NCBI GenBank assembly: GCA_030019215.1
Contig: JASEEZ010000009.1
Coordinates: 1-58,927 of the forward strand
DNA length: 58,927 nucleotides
Direction of reading: 5' to 3'
DNA from: Actinomycetota bacterium
GTDB taxonomy: Bacteria > Actinomycetota > Aquicultoria > Subteraquimicrobiales > UBA9087
Part shown: in pieces, positions 42,343 to 50,140 of the stretch
Layout: every line of letters starts with the position of its first letter
How positions within the stretch are numbered: position 1 is the first letter of the stretch
Position numbers and translations under genes: made by a program
The notes under the pieces: model-generated
Told to the model about the DNA's origin: nothing
The model's input: the letters and a program-made list of their open reading frames with translations, nothing else
Databases searched by the model: none

Positions 42343-44418
42343 TTACGGAATGGTGATCGAATCGCTGGTCTCAACATTTGCCGTCGGGTCGTAGGTCCAG
42401 CCGGTCAGAACGATGTTGTCCACAACAAAAGTGAACGTTGTCCCGCTTGGTGGTTTCCACAGACTATCTGATCGTAATGTTACTTGCCCGGAGACATCGG
42501 TTATTCCAGAATCGCTGTCGGTGGTTGCATTCTCCCAATGTCCATACGCTGTTGCGCCTCCCACCGGAACGTCACTAGCATCGACGACTGTTACAGTAGC
42601 TGTTGCATAGTAGTACCATCCTCGGAAGCGGGAGACCAGACCCATGTCAATGCTTGCTACGTGCATGAGGTTAGCAGGTGCTTCACTTGTCGTTCCCCAA
42701 GCCTCTGCCGAAGGTGTTCCCTCATTTCCTGCCACATCCACCGCTGCTACCGTATAATAATAGGTTGTTGAAGCTGCCAATCCAGTGTCTGAGTACGAAT
42801 TCGTGGTTGGCGAAGCAACGAGACCGTACGGACCGCCAGGTGTAGTGCTCCTGTACACGTTGTAGTGACTAAGATCTAGTTCGGTGTTCGCCGTCCATGC
42901 GACATTCAGCTGGCTGCTACTCACTGTGGTTACCGCAACACTGGTTACCTGTGCCGGTGGCGTGGTGTCGACCGTGAATGACCAGCTCGTGCTGGTAGAA
43001 TTACCTTCGGTATCAGCCACGGCCAAAGTCACCGCATGTAGCCCTTCCGCTAAAGCTGTGGTTGGCACATAAGATACCTCACCGGTCAGGCTATCATAGG
43101 TGTGAGCAACCGCAGTTCCATCCACCGCCATAGCGATTGATGCTTCATCGATGCCGCTTGTATCCGTAACGATTGCAGAGATCGTTGGAGTCCCCGTGTT
43201 TACAACCGATCCATCAGCGGGGGTCAAACTGGATATCGTTGGCGGAGTTACATCCTCGCCCGGAGCGGCTTCATCGGCATCCACCAGGCCATACCCATAC
43301 ACAGAGTCCCATCCCGCTGGTCCAAGATCATCAGCGGTCGTTTGCAAACGCGATCTTACATCCACGTTCGTCAATGTTGGATCAGAGGCGATCACAAGAG
43401 CCGCCGTGCCGGTGACATGCGGACAGGCCATTGAAGTACCACTCAAAGTCCCATAGTTATATCCATATGTCCTGGTCAAAGTAACCCTGTACGTTGGCAA
43501 AGTTGAATATATGCTCACGCCAGGAGCCGCTAATTCAAGATATGGACCTGAGTTGCTCCAAGAAGGTGCTACATCGGTGCTGTCCGTCGCTCCAACTGCG
43601 ATGACCGAATCGTATGCGGCGGGATACGAGTACTCAGCCGTAGCCGGATTCCCATCCCCACTATTACCAGCCGCTGCAACTAGAACGAGACCGGCATTAT
43701 AGGCATTGTCACATGCGGTTTTCAGGCTTGCCGAATAAGTGGACGTGCCCAGACTCATTGATGCTACGTCCATATCGTTGCCAACTGACCAGTCGATTCC
43801 CGCAATGACATCGCTAAGCCAACCGGACCCAAATCTATCGAGAACTTTAACCGCATACAATGATGCTTCTGGTGCTACTCCTACAACACCTTCAGTATTG
43901 TCCTCTGCGGCTACAATTCCCGCGCAGTGCGTACCGTGTCCATTGTCGTCTTTTGGATCGAGGTCGTCGCTCACATAATCGATTCCACCCTTGTAATTAT
44001 CGTTCAAATCGGGGTGAGTGTAGTCTATACCGGTGTCGATTATGGCCACTTTGACTCCGGTGCCTTTGTTGTAGGGGTGAACGAGTTCTGCGTCTATGCG
44101 GTCAACACCCCAGGGCAAGGTTTGCTGAAGTGTATGCACCCTCTGGTCGAGTTCAACATGGGAAATTTTCGGGTTGGCAGCCAGAGCGGAAAGGCAGGCG
44201 ATCGGTACCTCGGCGGCAACTGCGGGAGCTACCCGATAGGCGTGGGTGACCCTGCCTCCAAAACCACGCACCAGATTGGCATCGGGCACACCCCTGAAAC
44301 CTACGAGCACCTTACACTTGGCATTTCCAGCGGCAAGAGCTGGCCCCATCATCGCCAGACAGAGGAGCAACGAGAGGGATAAAGCAAGAAGAGTTCGCAC
44401 CAAAGGTCGTTTCTTCAC
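42343..44418 (-). CDS. Secreted subtilisin-like serine protease (S8) with Ig-like and Fn3 domains
   Basis: 691 residues. Signal peptide (LLALSLSLLLCLAMMGPALA), I9-type propeptide (about 33-95), peptidase S8 domain with catalytic Asp128 (AIIDTGIDYTHPD), His161 (NGHGTHCAG) and Ser329 (LSGTSMACPHV), and oxyanion Asn252. C-terminal part: an Ig-like domain (TPPTISSLTPADGSVV...), an Fn3 domain (PPAQVTSVAVTTV ... YTVAAVDVAGNEG) and a terminal beta domain (VVDASDVPVGGATAYGHW). An extracellular protease; it might mature neighbouring surface proteins. Start at 44418 after AAAGGAGGTG. Confidence 0.95.
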   Translation of the reverse strand: MKKRPLVRTLLALSLSLLLCLAMMGPALAAGNAKCKVLVGFRGVPDANLVRGFGGRVTHAYRVAPAVAAEVPIACLSALAANPKISHVELDQRVHTLQQTLPWGVDRIDAELVHPYNKGTGVKVAIIDTGIDYTHPDLNDNYKGGIDYVSDDLDPKDDNGHGTHCAGIVAAEDNTEGVVGVAPEASLYAVKVLDRFGSGWLSDVIAGIDWSVGNDMDVASMSLGTSTYSASLKTACDNAYNAGLVLVAAAGNSGDGNPATAEYSYPAAYDSVIAVGATDSTDVAPSWSNSGPYLELAAPGVSIYSTLPTYRVTLTRTYGYNYGTLSGTSMACPHVTGTAALVIASDPTLTNVDVRSRLQTTADDLGPAGWDSVYGYGLVDADEAAPGEDVTPPTISSLTPADGSVVNTGTPTISAIVTDTSGIDEASIAMAVDGTAVAHTYDSLTGEVSYVPTTALAEGLHAVTLAVADTEGNSTSTSWSFTVDTTPPAQVTSVAVTTVSSSQLNVAWTANTELDLSHYNVYRSTTPGGPYGLVASPTTNSYSDTGLAASTTYYYTVAAVDVAGNEGTPSAEAWGTTSEAPANLMHVASIDMGLVSRFRGWYYYATATVTVVDASDVPVGGATAYGHWENATTDSDSGITDVSGQVTLRSDSLWKPPSGTTFTFVVDNIVLTGWTYDPTANVETSDSITIP

Positions 44419-44446
44419 TTTTTCACCTCCTTTCCAAAATCAAAAT

Positions 44447-44472
44447 AAAAACCGACCTTTGGGTCGGTTGCA
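44447..44472 (-). terminator. Terminator-like hairpin before the subtilase start
   Basis: On minus AACCGACC-CAAA-GGTCGGTT followed by TTTATTTTG, ending just before the ribosome-binding site. A terminator in this place usually means attenuation by an upstream leader; the 44475-44700 leader matches no class I know. Confidence 0.75.
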
Positions 44473-44711
44473 CTACCAGCTCCGTGGGGTTCAAGTGCCC
44501 AAATCCAAGCCCCGCATCAACGCCCCCCACTCAGTGCAATATTGGGAATGTCTACCTCATTGCCTCTTCGGCTGGAGACGTTGGTGCAATGAATGGAACA
44601 GAAACTGGTGCGATAAAGTATCTTTTCGCCTTTATTTTAACCCCTTGCAGCGGGGCTATCAAAATTCCGAATTGCCTCACCGAAAATCTACTATAAATCG
44701 TATCGTTGCCT

Positions 44712-44755
44712 GCCCGCCAATGCCTAACGGCATTTAGGCGTTGGCAGGCGGGCCT
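44712..44755. repeat. Long GC-rich palindrome
   Basis: About 20-bp arms (GCCTGCCCGCCAATGCCTAA with its near-complement, one mismatch and two G-T pairs) around CGGCAT. It lies between the subtilase leader and an IS fragment. The 44419-44839 gap holds no convincing gene. Confidence 0.75.
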
Positions 44756-44839
44756 CAAATAAAAATCTACTTGAAAGGGAGCGAGCTTTTGGGTTGCCTC
44801 TTTAAAATAGGGATTATTTCAGGAGAGGAGGCAACCATT

Positions 44840-45040
44840 ATGGCACTAACCATGAAGGAAAGAAAGGCAGTGACCAGAGAAGTGACAGCCAGATACCAGA
44901 AGGCAGCTAAAAAGGAGGGGGGACTTATCCTCGACGAGTTCGCCAGATTGACCTGTTACAATCGCTCATATGCCGCGTATCTCTTAAGGAACCGGGGAAG
45001 AAGGGTGAGAGTCTGTCTACTATCGCGGACATCTCGATAG
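44840..45040 (+). pseudogene. Transposase N-terminal fragment
   Basis: From ATG 44840, MALTMKERKAVTREVTARYQ followed by ILDEFARLTCYNRSYAAYLL matches the N-terminal HTH region of a group of DDE integrase-type transposases (IS481/ISNCY-like). The frame ends at 45040 after about 66 residues and no catalytic domain follows, so it is a remnant. Confidence 0.75.
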
Positions 45041-45114
45041 TCTTAGGAGTTTTAGGGTTTGGACAAATTCATTGGTGAAACTGGAGGTGGAACTAGGACG
45101 CTGGCCTCAATCGG

Positions 45115-45885
45115 TCAGCCTACCTTATATTCGATAAGCTTCTGCTCAATTACTGACTTTTTCTTCACATCCACAACAACTTCACTCTTGGCGTAACCGT
45201 TGACTGATGTCGAGAATCCCTCCACGCTTACGGTCACTGTTATCTTGAAGTCTGTAGGCACACTCCATTGCGAACCACCGACTTTCTTCGGCTCGCCGAT
45301 AATGGCATTCGAGAACGATAGACTGGCGCCAGGGGGCATTCCACCTTCAGATGCGATAACACTCTTGATCATCTTAGTTACTTCTTGCAAATGCTGCTCG
45401 GTAACCTGACGCGCGATAACCGCTCCGTTGTCGATGATGTCTAGCTTTAGTGGTATCTCAATCGAAAGCGCAGGGCGAGATGAGTCCCTCACAATCGCTG
45501 TCACAAAGAGCGTACGGCGAGTAGTCGATGGTGGCAGTTCGTCAGCCGTGCCTTTTACCAAGCCCCCGCCTCCAAAGGTTATCCCCGACATTCGTATGGT
45601 TGGTCTAACGGGTCCGGCACTCTTGTACTTCCACACGTACGGCGGAGTACCGCCAGTCACACGCAGTTGGTGGCTGTTGTATTCGCCCGAATTCCACGGG
45701 GGAAGAGCGTTGCGGACCACCCGACCGCCGCTGGGTAACTCGTAATTGAACAAAGTTGTAGTATCCAGTTTCAGTTGGCCGACCGGTTTCGAAGACGGTT
45801 TCGAAGACTCTAGGCAACCGGTAATTGGTACGATCACGATTGCCAGCAAGCATGCAATCAATAGAACAGATGTCTTTCTCCTCAT
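45115..45885 (-). CDS. Lipoprotein of unknown function
   Basis: 256 residues. Signal peptide with lipobox VPITGC (Cys at about 24). Mature protein: a beta-rich first half with GGTPPYVWKY, a pattern of putative Ig-like (cadherin-like) repeats, and a second half beginning AVIARQVTEQHLQEVTKMIK of mixed helix and strand. No family recognised. It lies 82 bp after the sortase gene and may be co-transcribed. Confidence 0.7.
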   Translation of the reverse strand: MRRKTSVLLIACLLAIVIVPITGCLESSKPSSKPVGQLKLDTTTLFNYELPSGGRVVRNALPPWNSGEYNSHQLRVTGGTPPYVWKYKSAGPVRPTIRMSGITFGGGGLVKGTADELPPSTTRRTLFVTAIVRDSSRPALSIEIPLKLDIIDNGAVIARQVTEQHLQEVTKMIKSVIASEGGMPPGASLSFSNAIIGEPKKVGGSQWSVPTDFKITVTVSVEGFSTSVNGYAKSEVVVDVKKKSVIEQKLIEYKVG

Positions 45886-45967
45886 ACTTCACCCCTGACC
45901 TTCCATTAGTTTTCCCAAAATCTTGCGCTGAACATATCACACCCTACACTGTCAGGTCAAAAATTCG

Positions 45968-46660
45968 TCAGTCTGGCCTTTGCCGTGTGGGCAAGAGTAG
46001 CTTGGCGATGATGATGAGTCTTCGCCTGGCGCTGTGAGGAGGATGACAGGCAGTGAGGGTAAGTCTGACATCGGGGGTGGGTTGGATGACGCTGACATCG
46101 GTGGGCACGACGATCCTCTTCTCCATCACGGCGTATCTAAACTCCCGATTGGGCGAATGAAGAATAATGAGATCGCCGACTTCGAGTTCGTCCAACCGAT
46201 TGAACCAGGCACCGAAGGTGACTCGATGACCGGAGATGGCACAGTTCCCCAAACCGGGCAGACCGGTCCCGACGATGTGGCCGGGAGCTTTTCTAAGAAT
46301 CTCTCGGCTCGTCCCCTCGAGCACGATGGTATCGAGTTCGATCCTGGGGATGACCAATCTGCCGAAGACCTCGCCTTCTTTCAGATCCCGGTAGTAAGCC
46401 TGATCCACCTCCGGCTCCTCGGCTGGGGTGGCCTGCTCCGTTGCGGGCGAAACCGTCTCCTCGTCCGCAAACTCGGGCTCAGTGCTCTCTTTCTCTACAG
46501 TCTCCTGCTCCCAGCCCCGGGCAAGTCTTCTCTGCTGATACCTCGCGTAAAGATCGGTGAGGGGAACGTAAAAGAGGACCAAAAGGCCGGCCAAAATCAG
46601 AAAAACTCCGATCAGCTTGAGCGCCCTAGGGGTAATCTTTTTAGGGATAATCTTTCTCAC
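45968..46660 (-). CDS. Sortase, class E-like
   Basis: 230 residues. N-terminal membrane anchor (IGVFLILAGLLVLFYVPL), an acidic linker (about 50-88), then the sortase beta-barrel. The active site is His145 (ISGHRVTFG), Cys205 (TLTACHPPHSA) and Arg in the RRR at 212-214. TLTxC is the sortase signature and the TACHP variant fits class D/E types. Class E enzymes usually anchor LAXTG or similar motifs in actinobacteria; the LPYTG protein at 38115-38840 is the visible candidate substrate here. Confidence 0.92.
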   Translation of the reverse strand: MRKIIPKKITPRALKLIGVFLILAGLLVLFYVPLTDLYARYQQRRLARGWEQETVEKESTEPEFADEETVSPATEQATPAEEPEVDQAYYRDLKEGEVFGRLVIPRIELDTIVLEGTSREILRKAPGHIVGTGLPGLGNCAISGHRVTFGAWFNRLDELEVGDLIILHSPNREFRYAVMEKRIVVPTDVSVIQPTPDVRLTLTACHPPHSARRRLIIIAKLLLPTRQRPD

Positions 46661-46685
46661 GCAGATCTCCTCAACAAAGGACCTT

Positions 46686-46717
46686 TACCCCGTTTAGAGA
46701 TAAATCTCTAACGGGGC
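46686..46717. repeat. CCCCGTTAGAG palindrome upstream of the sortase gene
   Basis: CCCCGTTTAGAGA-TAAA-TCTCTAACGGGG. A similar palindrome lies inside the CAP gene at 31367-31394 (CCCGTTAGAGG/CCTCTAACGGG). It could form a stable hairpin in the sortase leader. Confidence 0.75.
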
Positions 46718-46792
46718 TTACAGAATTGTCCAGGATTTTTGGAGAATTTACAAGGAGGTGAGGTTAACCGCCGAACAAAAGCATCCGTGGAA

Positions 46793-47539
46793 TTAGCGTG
46801 ACATTATGACCGTGGGACAGGTGGTAACAGATCCCGCTTTTACCTCTATCACCTGAGTTTGCCCAATGTAACCGGGGGCATCGTAGTAAACGGTGTAGAT
46901 ACCAGGATGAACCAGGGTGAACCTGAAGTTTCCATTGGCATTGGTGGGCATGATGCAACTATTCACCCTCACGCATGTCCCAGAGATGGCCCGACAGGTC
47001 ACTTGGCTGATCACCCGCCCGTAAATCTCGCCCACAGAAGCCACAGAGCGTCCCAAGAAAACTTCGGTTATCATCAAACCGTATAAGTTGCTCGGAACTA
47101 TCCCCACACCCAGATGAGTAAAGGCCGGGTTCAAGATATTCTCCAGGTGAGAAAGGCTCTCCAGTTGAACAGCATAGGCGATATCCACCGATGGTTGTCC
47201 GGCGATATTTTCTCCATAAGAATTCCAGCTGGTCACACCGGCCGCCGCCAATCTTTGAGGGAGAGCACCCGTGACGGGCGAGATGTGGCCGAAGTAATTT
47301 AAGGTAACCATCTCAAGGCTGTGTGCCCTGGCAACGGACACCAACTGCTCATCGAGCTGCAGAGCGGACAATCCCCGAGAGGTGCGCCCCCCATTAATCA
47401 AGTCAAACATCCGCTGTTCATCGGGGGTCAACTCCAGCGCAAAAGAGGTGGTCAACTGACAAATGGCAAAAATTAGGACGAGAACGGAAATCAAAATCGC
47501 TCGCCATTTAATTGAAGAGAATTTCGAAGAGAATTTCAC
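46793..47539 (-). CDS. CAP-domain secreted protein with carboxypeptidase-regulatory-like domain (paralogue)
   Basis: 248 residues from GTG 47539 (AAGGAGGGG before it). Signal peptide (AILISVLVLIFAICQLTTSFA). CAP domain with FDLINGGRTSRGLSAL, ISPVTGALPQRLAAAG and GENIAGQPS; compared with the other CAPs the LESLSHLENIL segment replaces xSPxHRANIL. The C-terminal domain (GEIYGRVISQVTCRAI to TVYYDAPGYIGQ) is almost identical to that of 32005-32778 at DNA level, so the two share a recent duplication. Confidence 0.88.
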   Translation of the reverse strand: MKFSSKFSSIKWRAILISVLVLIFAICQLTTSFALELTPDEQRMFDLINGGRTSRGLSALQLDEQLVSVARAHSLEMVTLNYFGHISPVTGALPQRLAAAGVTSWNSYGENIAGQPSVDIAYAVQLESLSHLENILNPAFTHLGVGIVPSNLYGLMITEVFLGRSVASVGEIYGRVISQVTCRAISGTCVRVNSCIMPTNANGNFRFTLVHPGIYTVYYDAPGYIGQTQVIEVKAGSVTTCPTVIMSR

Positions 47540-47633
47540 AGTGGAGCCCCTCCTTCCGAAGATTATAACGGAGGAACCCCACCGAGGATACTTTCTCTCT
47601 AGCAAAATTTCCCTGAAAATCTCAAATTGTTTA

Positions 47634-47663
47634 AAAAAGGCTGATTTTTATATCAGCCTTTAG
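47634..47663 (-). terminator. Intrinsic terminator
   Basis: On minus AAAGGCTGAT-ATAAAA-ATCAGCCTTT then TTTT, after the gene at 47758-48030 and upstream of the CAP gene. Confidence 0.85.
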
Positions 47664-47757
47664 TATGAGACTGAACTTTTGCATTCTTAGGCGAAAAAGC
47701 TCACTCATTCACGGTAAGCACTTGAAGATTTGACTTAAGGTAAAGGTTAGGCCTCAT

Positions 47758-48030
47758 TCAAATGGCCTCTTCACCTATGGGCAGCACCGCCTCGATGAAG
47801 TTCTTGCCCACCATTATGCATTCCATTTTGGTGAAAGGCTTATCTGAGTCTCGACGATAGACCTCCGCTTCCGTGATGGGAATAAAGCTGGTCCCCATCT
47901 CATTCAGCAGATCCGTGAGCCTTCCCCGATAAGCCTCAATGGGAAGGTGGCAATAACCGACAATCCTTAAATTCGGGGTATGGATTTCGACCTTAATCTT
48001 CTTCGTCTCAATAACGGGCTGTGTTATCAA
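47758..48030 (-). CDS. Conserved hypothetical protein (DUF6812-like)
   Basis: 90 residues, predicted soluble. The pattern KVEIHTPNLRIVGYCHLP, YRGRLTDLLNE and FIPITEAEVYRR resembles a small conserved family of unknown function (possibly DUF6812); I could not confirm this. Start ATG 48030. Monocistronic: terminator on one side, repeats on the other. Confidence 0.65.
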   Translation of the reverse strand: MITQPVIETKKIKVEIHTPNLRIVGYCHLPIEAYRGRLTDLLNEMGTSFIPITEAEVYRRDSDKPFTKMECIMVGKNFIEAVLPIGEEAI

Positions 48031-48094
48031 GATGGTCTCCTTCTCTACCTTCCACTACAATTTTCGCCAAATCTACTTTTTTCCTTCTTTCTTC

Positions 48095-48440
48095 GGAATT
48101 AGTTGACAGTTGACAGTTCACAGTTGACAGATTTATCAGCTTAGAGCACGGAACTCGGAGCTTAGAGAAAAACCTTTAATCTCTCCGCTCTATGCTCAAT
48201 TACGAATCCCTATTTCCTAATTTCGAGTTGCGAGTTTCGAGTTTCTGGTGCCTGGTTCCTGGTTCCTTGTCCGATGTCACTATTCATTATTCGGAATTCG
48301 TCTGTCAGCTTAGAGCTCGGAGCTTAGAGCTTGGAGCACAGAGCTTAGAGAAATTTCCTGGTGTTTTGTGCCTTGTGTTCCTTAATTCTTAATTCTTCAT
48401 TCTGAATTCTTAATTTAACTGGCTGGCCCCCAGCCCCCGA
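48095..48440. repeat. Modular intergenic repeat, includes direct repeat copy A
   Basis: AGTTGACAGTTGACAG words, CAGCTTAGAGC words, TTACGAATCCC, TTTCGAGTTGCGAGTTTCG, CCTGGTTCC words, a second CTTAGAGC round and AATTCTTAATTCTTC words. The part 48112-48245 is repeated exactly at 49302-49435. Confidence 0.88.
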
Positions 48441-48488
48441 ACCCTGGTCTCCGAACCCTTTCTGCACTCCCGACTCCAAAGAGAAGGA

Positions 48489-48923
48489 TCACGGCCTAAA
48501 GGGCTTCTCGATTAGCTGGACAAGTTTTGCGCACTCTATTAGATTGACCAACTTCCCAATCTCTTTGGTGTGAAAGTGTTGGTCTCCGGAAACTACATAG
48601 TTGGCATCAGCTAAAATAGCCGATGCTAAGATAGGTGCATCCTCCTTGTGAGACACGAATTTTGAATAGCGCTCGACCATAGTCTTTGATGGAAGGCGGA
48701 TGGATTCGTATTCAATCCTACTTAGAAAAAGTTCCAGGTCTTTGAGACGCGATGGGGTTTTCCGCTTGATCACTCTTCGAAGTTCTGCCAACACGTATTC
48801 TGAAAGAAGAAGGGTTAATTCTCCCTGGGAAACAAGAAGGAGCAACCTCCGAGGTGCTCCTTCAAAGAATAAGCCGGAGTAGAGAATGTTCGTATCGACA
48901 AACACCCTAAGCACCTTTGGCAT
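48489..48923 (-). CDS. PIN-domain toxin
   Basis: 144 residues from ATG 48923 (AAGGAG five bases upstream), overlapping the antitoxin by 17 bp. PIN motif VFVDTNILYSGLFF at the N-terminus, Glu in SEYVLAELRRV, Asp in HKEDAPILASAI and YVVSGDQHFH at the end; four acidic residues are in place. This is the PIN_3 type of putative toxin. The pair lies between exact 134-bp direct repeats. Confidence 0.88.
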   Translation of the reverse strand: MPKVLRVFVDTNILYSGLFFEGAPRRLLLLVSQGELTLLLSEYVLAELRRVIKRKTPSRLKDLELFLSRIEYESIRLPSKTMVERYSKFVSHKEDAPILASAILADANYVVSGDQHFHTKEIGKLVNLIECAKLVQLIEKPFRP

Positions 48924-49200
48924 ATATCTCCTTGTAGAGACCTTTTCGTACATCTCTTAACGCATCGGCGAGATCCTCTGGAGTTAGCTTCTTTCGTTTC
49001 GCCGTTTGCTGAAAACGCTCAAGGATTGCCTCCAGCGGTGTCTCTTCGACTTTTTCAATCAATAGGAATTGATCATTAACATCATAGACATTGACTTTGT
49101 CGCCCCTTTTAAGCTTGAGCCGTTTTCGAAGGGATGCGGGAAGTGTAAGTTGTCCCCTGGATGACAGAACTGCTATCTCTCGTTCCATTTTCTGAGCCAT
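48907..49200 (-). CDS. AbrB/MazE-fold antitoxin
   Basis: 97 residues. N-terminal AbrB domain (AVLSSRGQLTLPASLRKRLK) and a C-terminal helical tail (LEAILERFQQTAKRKKLTPE) for binding the PIN toxin. ATG 49200 after TAGGAGGATGAG. Preceded by a near-consensus promoter and a 15-bp palindrome. Confidence 0.87.
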   Translation of the reverse strand: MAQKMEREIAVLSSRGQLTLPASLRKRLKLKRGDKVNVYDVNDQFLLIEKVEETPLEAILERFQQTAKRKKLTPEDLADALRDVRKGLYKEIYAKGA

Positions 49201-49217
49201 CTCATCCTCCTAAAAAT

Positions 49218-49232
49218 GAAATTCAGAATTTC
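49218..49232. promoter_or_regulatory. Operator palindrome of the second TA pair
   Basis: GAAATTC-A-GAATTTC, perfect arms of seven, directly after the -10 box at 49237. Confidence 0.6.
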
Positions 49233-49236
49233 TTAC

Positions 49237-49266
49237 ATTATACTTACTTTTCGGTCATTGTGTCAA
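49237..49266 (-). promoter_or_regulatory. Sigma-70 type promoter of the second TA pair
   Basis: On minus TTGACA (49266-49261), 18 bases, TATAAT (49242-49237), consensus hexamers. Confidence 0.85.
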
Positions 49267-49294
49267 ATAGCAAAAGTGGGTAGTGTGAACAGAG

Positions 49295-49438
49295 GACAGA
49301 GGACAGTTCACAGTTGACAGATTTATCAGCTTAGAGCACGGAACTCGGAGCTTAGAGAAAAACCTTTAATCTCTCCGCTCTATGCTCAATTACGAATCCC
49401 TATTTCCTAATTTCGAGTTGCGAGTTTCGAGTTTCGAA
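49295..49438. repeat. Intergenic repeat, direct repeat copy B
   Basis: 49302-49435 is identical to 48112-48245 (134 bp). It overlaps the 3' end of the zinc-ribbon gene at 49390-49593. Confidence 0.95.
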
Positions 49439-49593
49439 TTCTTGGTCTTATCCTCACGCTCACTAGAGGGATCGGAATCATCACCTGAGCGAGATGAACG
49501 AAATATGTGGCCGCAGTTCCAGCAACCCAGGGCATACCTGGGGGATGCCGTATAGTTCACTTCCCCGCACTTGGGACAAGTCCTCTTATACAT
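49390..49593 (-). CDS. Small zinc-ribbon protein with repeat-derived C-terminus
   Basis: 67 residues. One zinc ribbon, Cys6/Cys9 (TCPKCGEVNYT) and Cys24/Cys27 (CWNCGHIF), paralogous to the second ribbon of 28563-28949. The last 17 or so residues (KNSKLETRNSKLGNRDS) and the stop codon are encoded by the 134-bp repeat, so the original 3' end has been overwritten. ATG 49593 after GGTGGGAAGGCG. Confidence 0.7.
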   Translation of the reverse strand: MYKRTCPKCGEVNYTASPRYALGCWNCGHIFRSSRSGDDSDPSSEREDKTKNSKLETRNSKLGNRDS

Positions 49594-49695
49594 CGCCTTC
49601 CCACCTTTCGAAGAAATTCAAAAACTATGTGCTGCCTCCGCTTGTTTTGTATTTTTAACAAAGTACCACAAATCTCCTTTGGGGTCAATTCCCAT

Positions 49696-49723
49696 TTGCA
49701 CAACTCGAACAAACGAGTATACT
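49696..49723 (+). promoter_or_regulatory. Promoter with operator-like inverted repeat for the XRE operon
   Basis: TTGCAC (49696-49701), 16 bases, TATACT (49718-49723). Between the boxes lies ACTCG-aacaaa-CGAGT (49703-49718), a likely binding site for the encoded XRE regulator. Confidence 0.7.
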
Positions 49724-49750
49724 ATAGAGAAACGGAAGGGGGCTTAAGTC

Positions 49751-50140
49751 ATGGCGAAACCAGTAACCGAGAAATTGGATTTCCTGTTCTCCACCATCCT
49801 CAGCCCTGACGGGGACGAGTACACCTATAAGGAAGTGGCTGAGGGAACCAAGGGGGTAGTTTCCACGAGCTACGTGTGGAACTTAAGAAAGGGAAAAAAG
49901 AGGAATCCCAGCAGAGACAAGATAGAAGCGCTGGCCCGCTTCTTCAACGTCTCCCCTTCCTACTTCTTCGATGAGGTGGACATCAAAAAAACTCTCCGGC
50001 TGGATGAGAGGCTCTTGGAGGCGATCAATGATCCCAGTGTAAGAGAAATTGCCCTACACACCCTGGATTTGAGTAAGAAAAACAAGGAACTCATCCTGGC
50101 AATAGTCCGAAAGGCAAAAGAGCTGGCCGAGGAGGGATAG
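49751..50140 (+). CDS. XRE-family transcriptional regulator
   Basis: 129 residues. N-terminal HTH (YTYKEVAEGTKGVVSTSYVW then NLRKGKKRNPSRDKIEALARFFNVSPSYFF) of the Cro/C1 type, followed by a helical C-terminus (LLEAINDPSVREIALHTLDL). The C-terminal half resembles the partner region of regulators that are cut by ImmA/IrrE peptidases. The stop codon is followed immediately by the TTG of the peptidase gene. Predicted to repress its own promoter. Confidence 0.9.
   Translation: MAKPVTEKLDFLFSTILSPDGDEYTYKEVAEGTKGVVSTSYVWNLRKGKKRNPSRDKIEALARFFNVSPSYFFDEVDIKKTLRLDERLLEAINDPSVREIALHTLDLSKKNKELILAIVRKAKELAEEG

Noticed and set aside
44484-44758. Short open frames on both strands between the subtilase and the IS fragment
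   Set aside because: Mutually overlapping, no ribosome-binding site, no family pattern; the region is better read as a leader plus palindrome.
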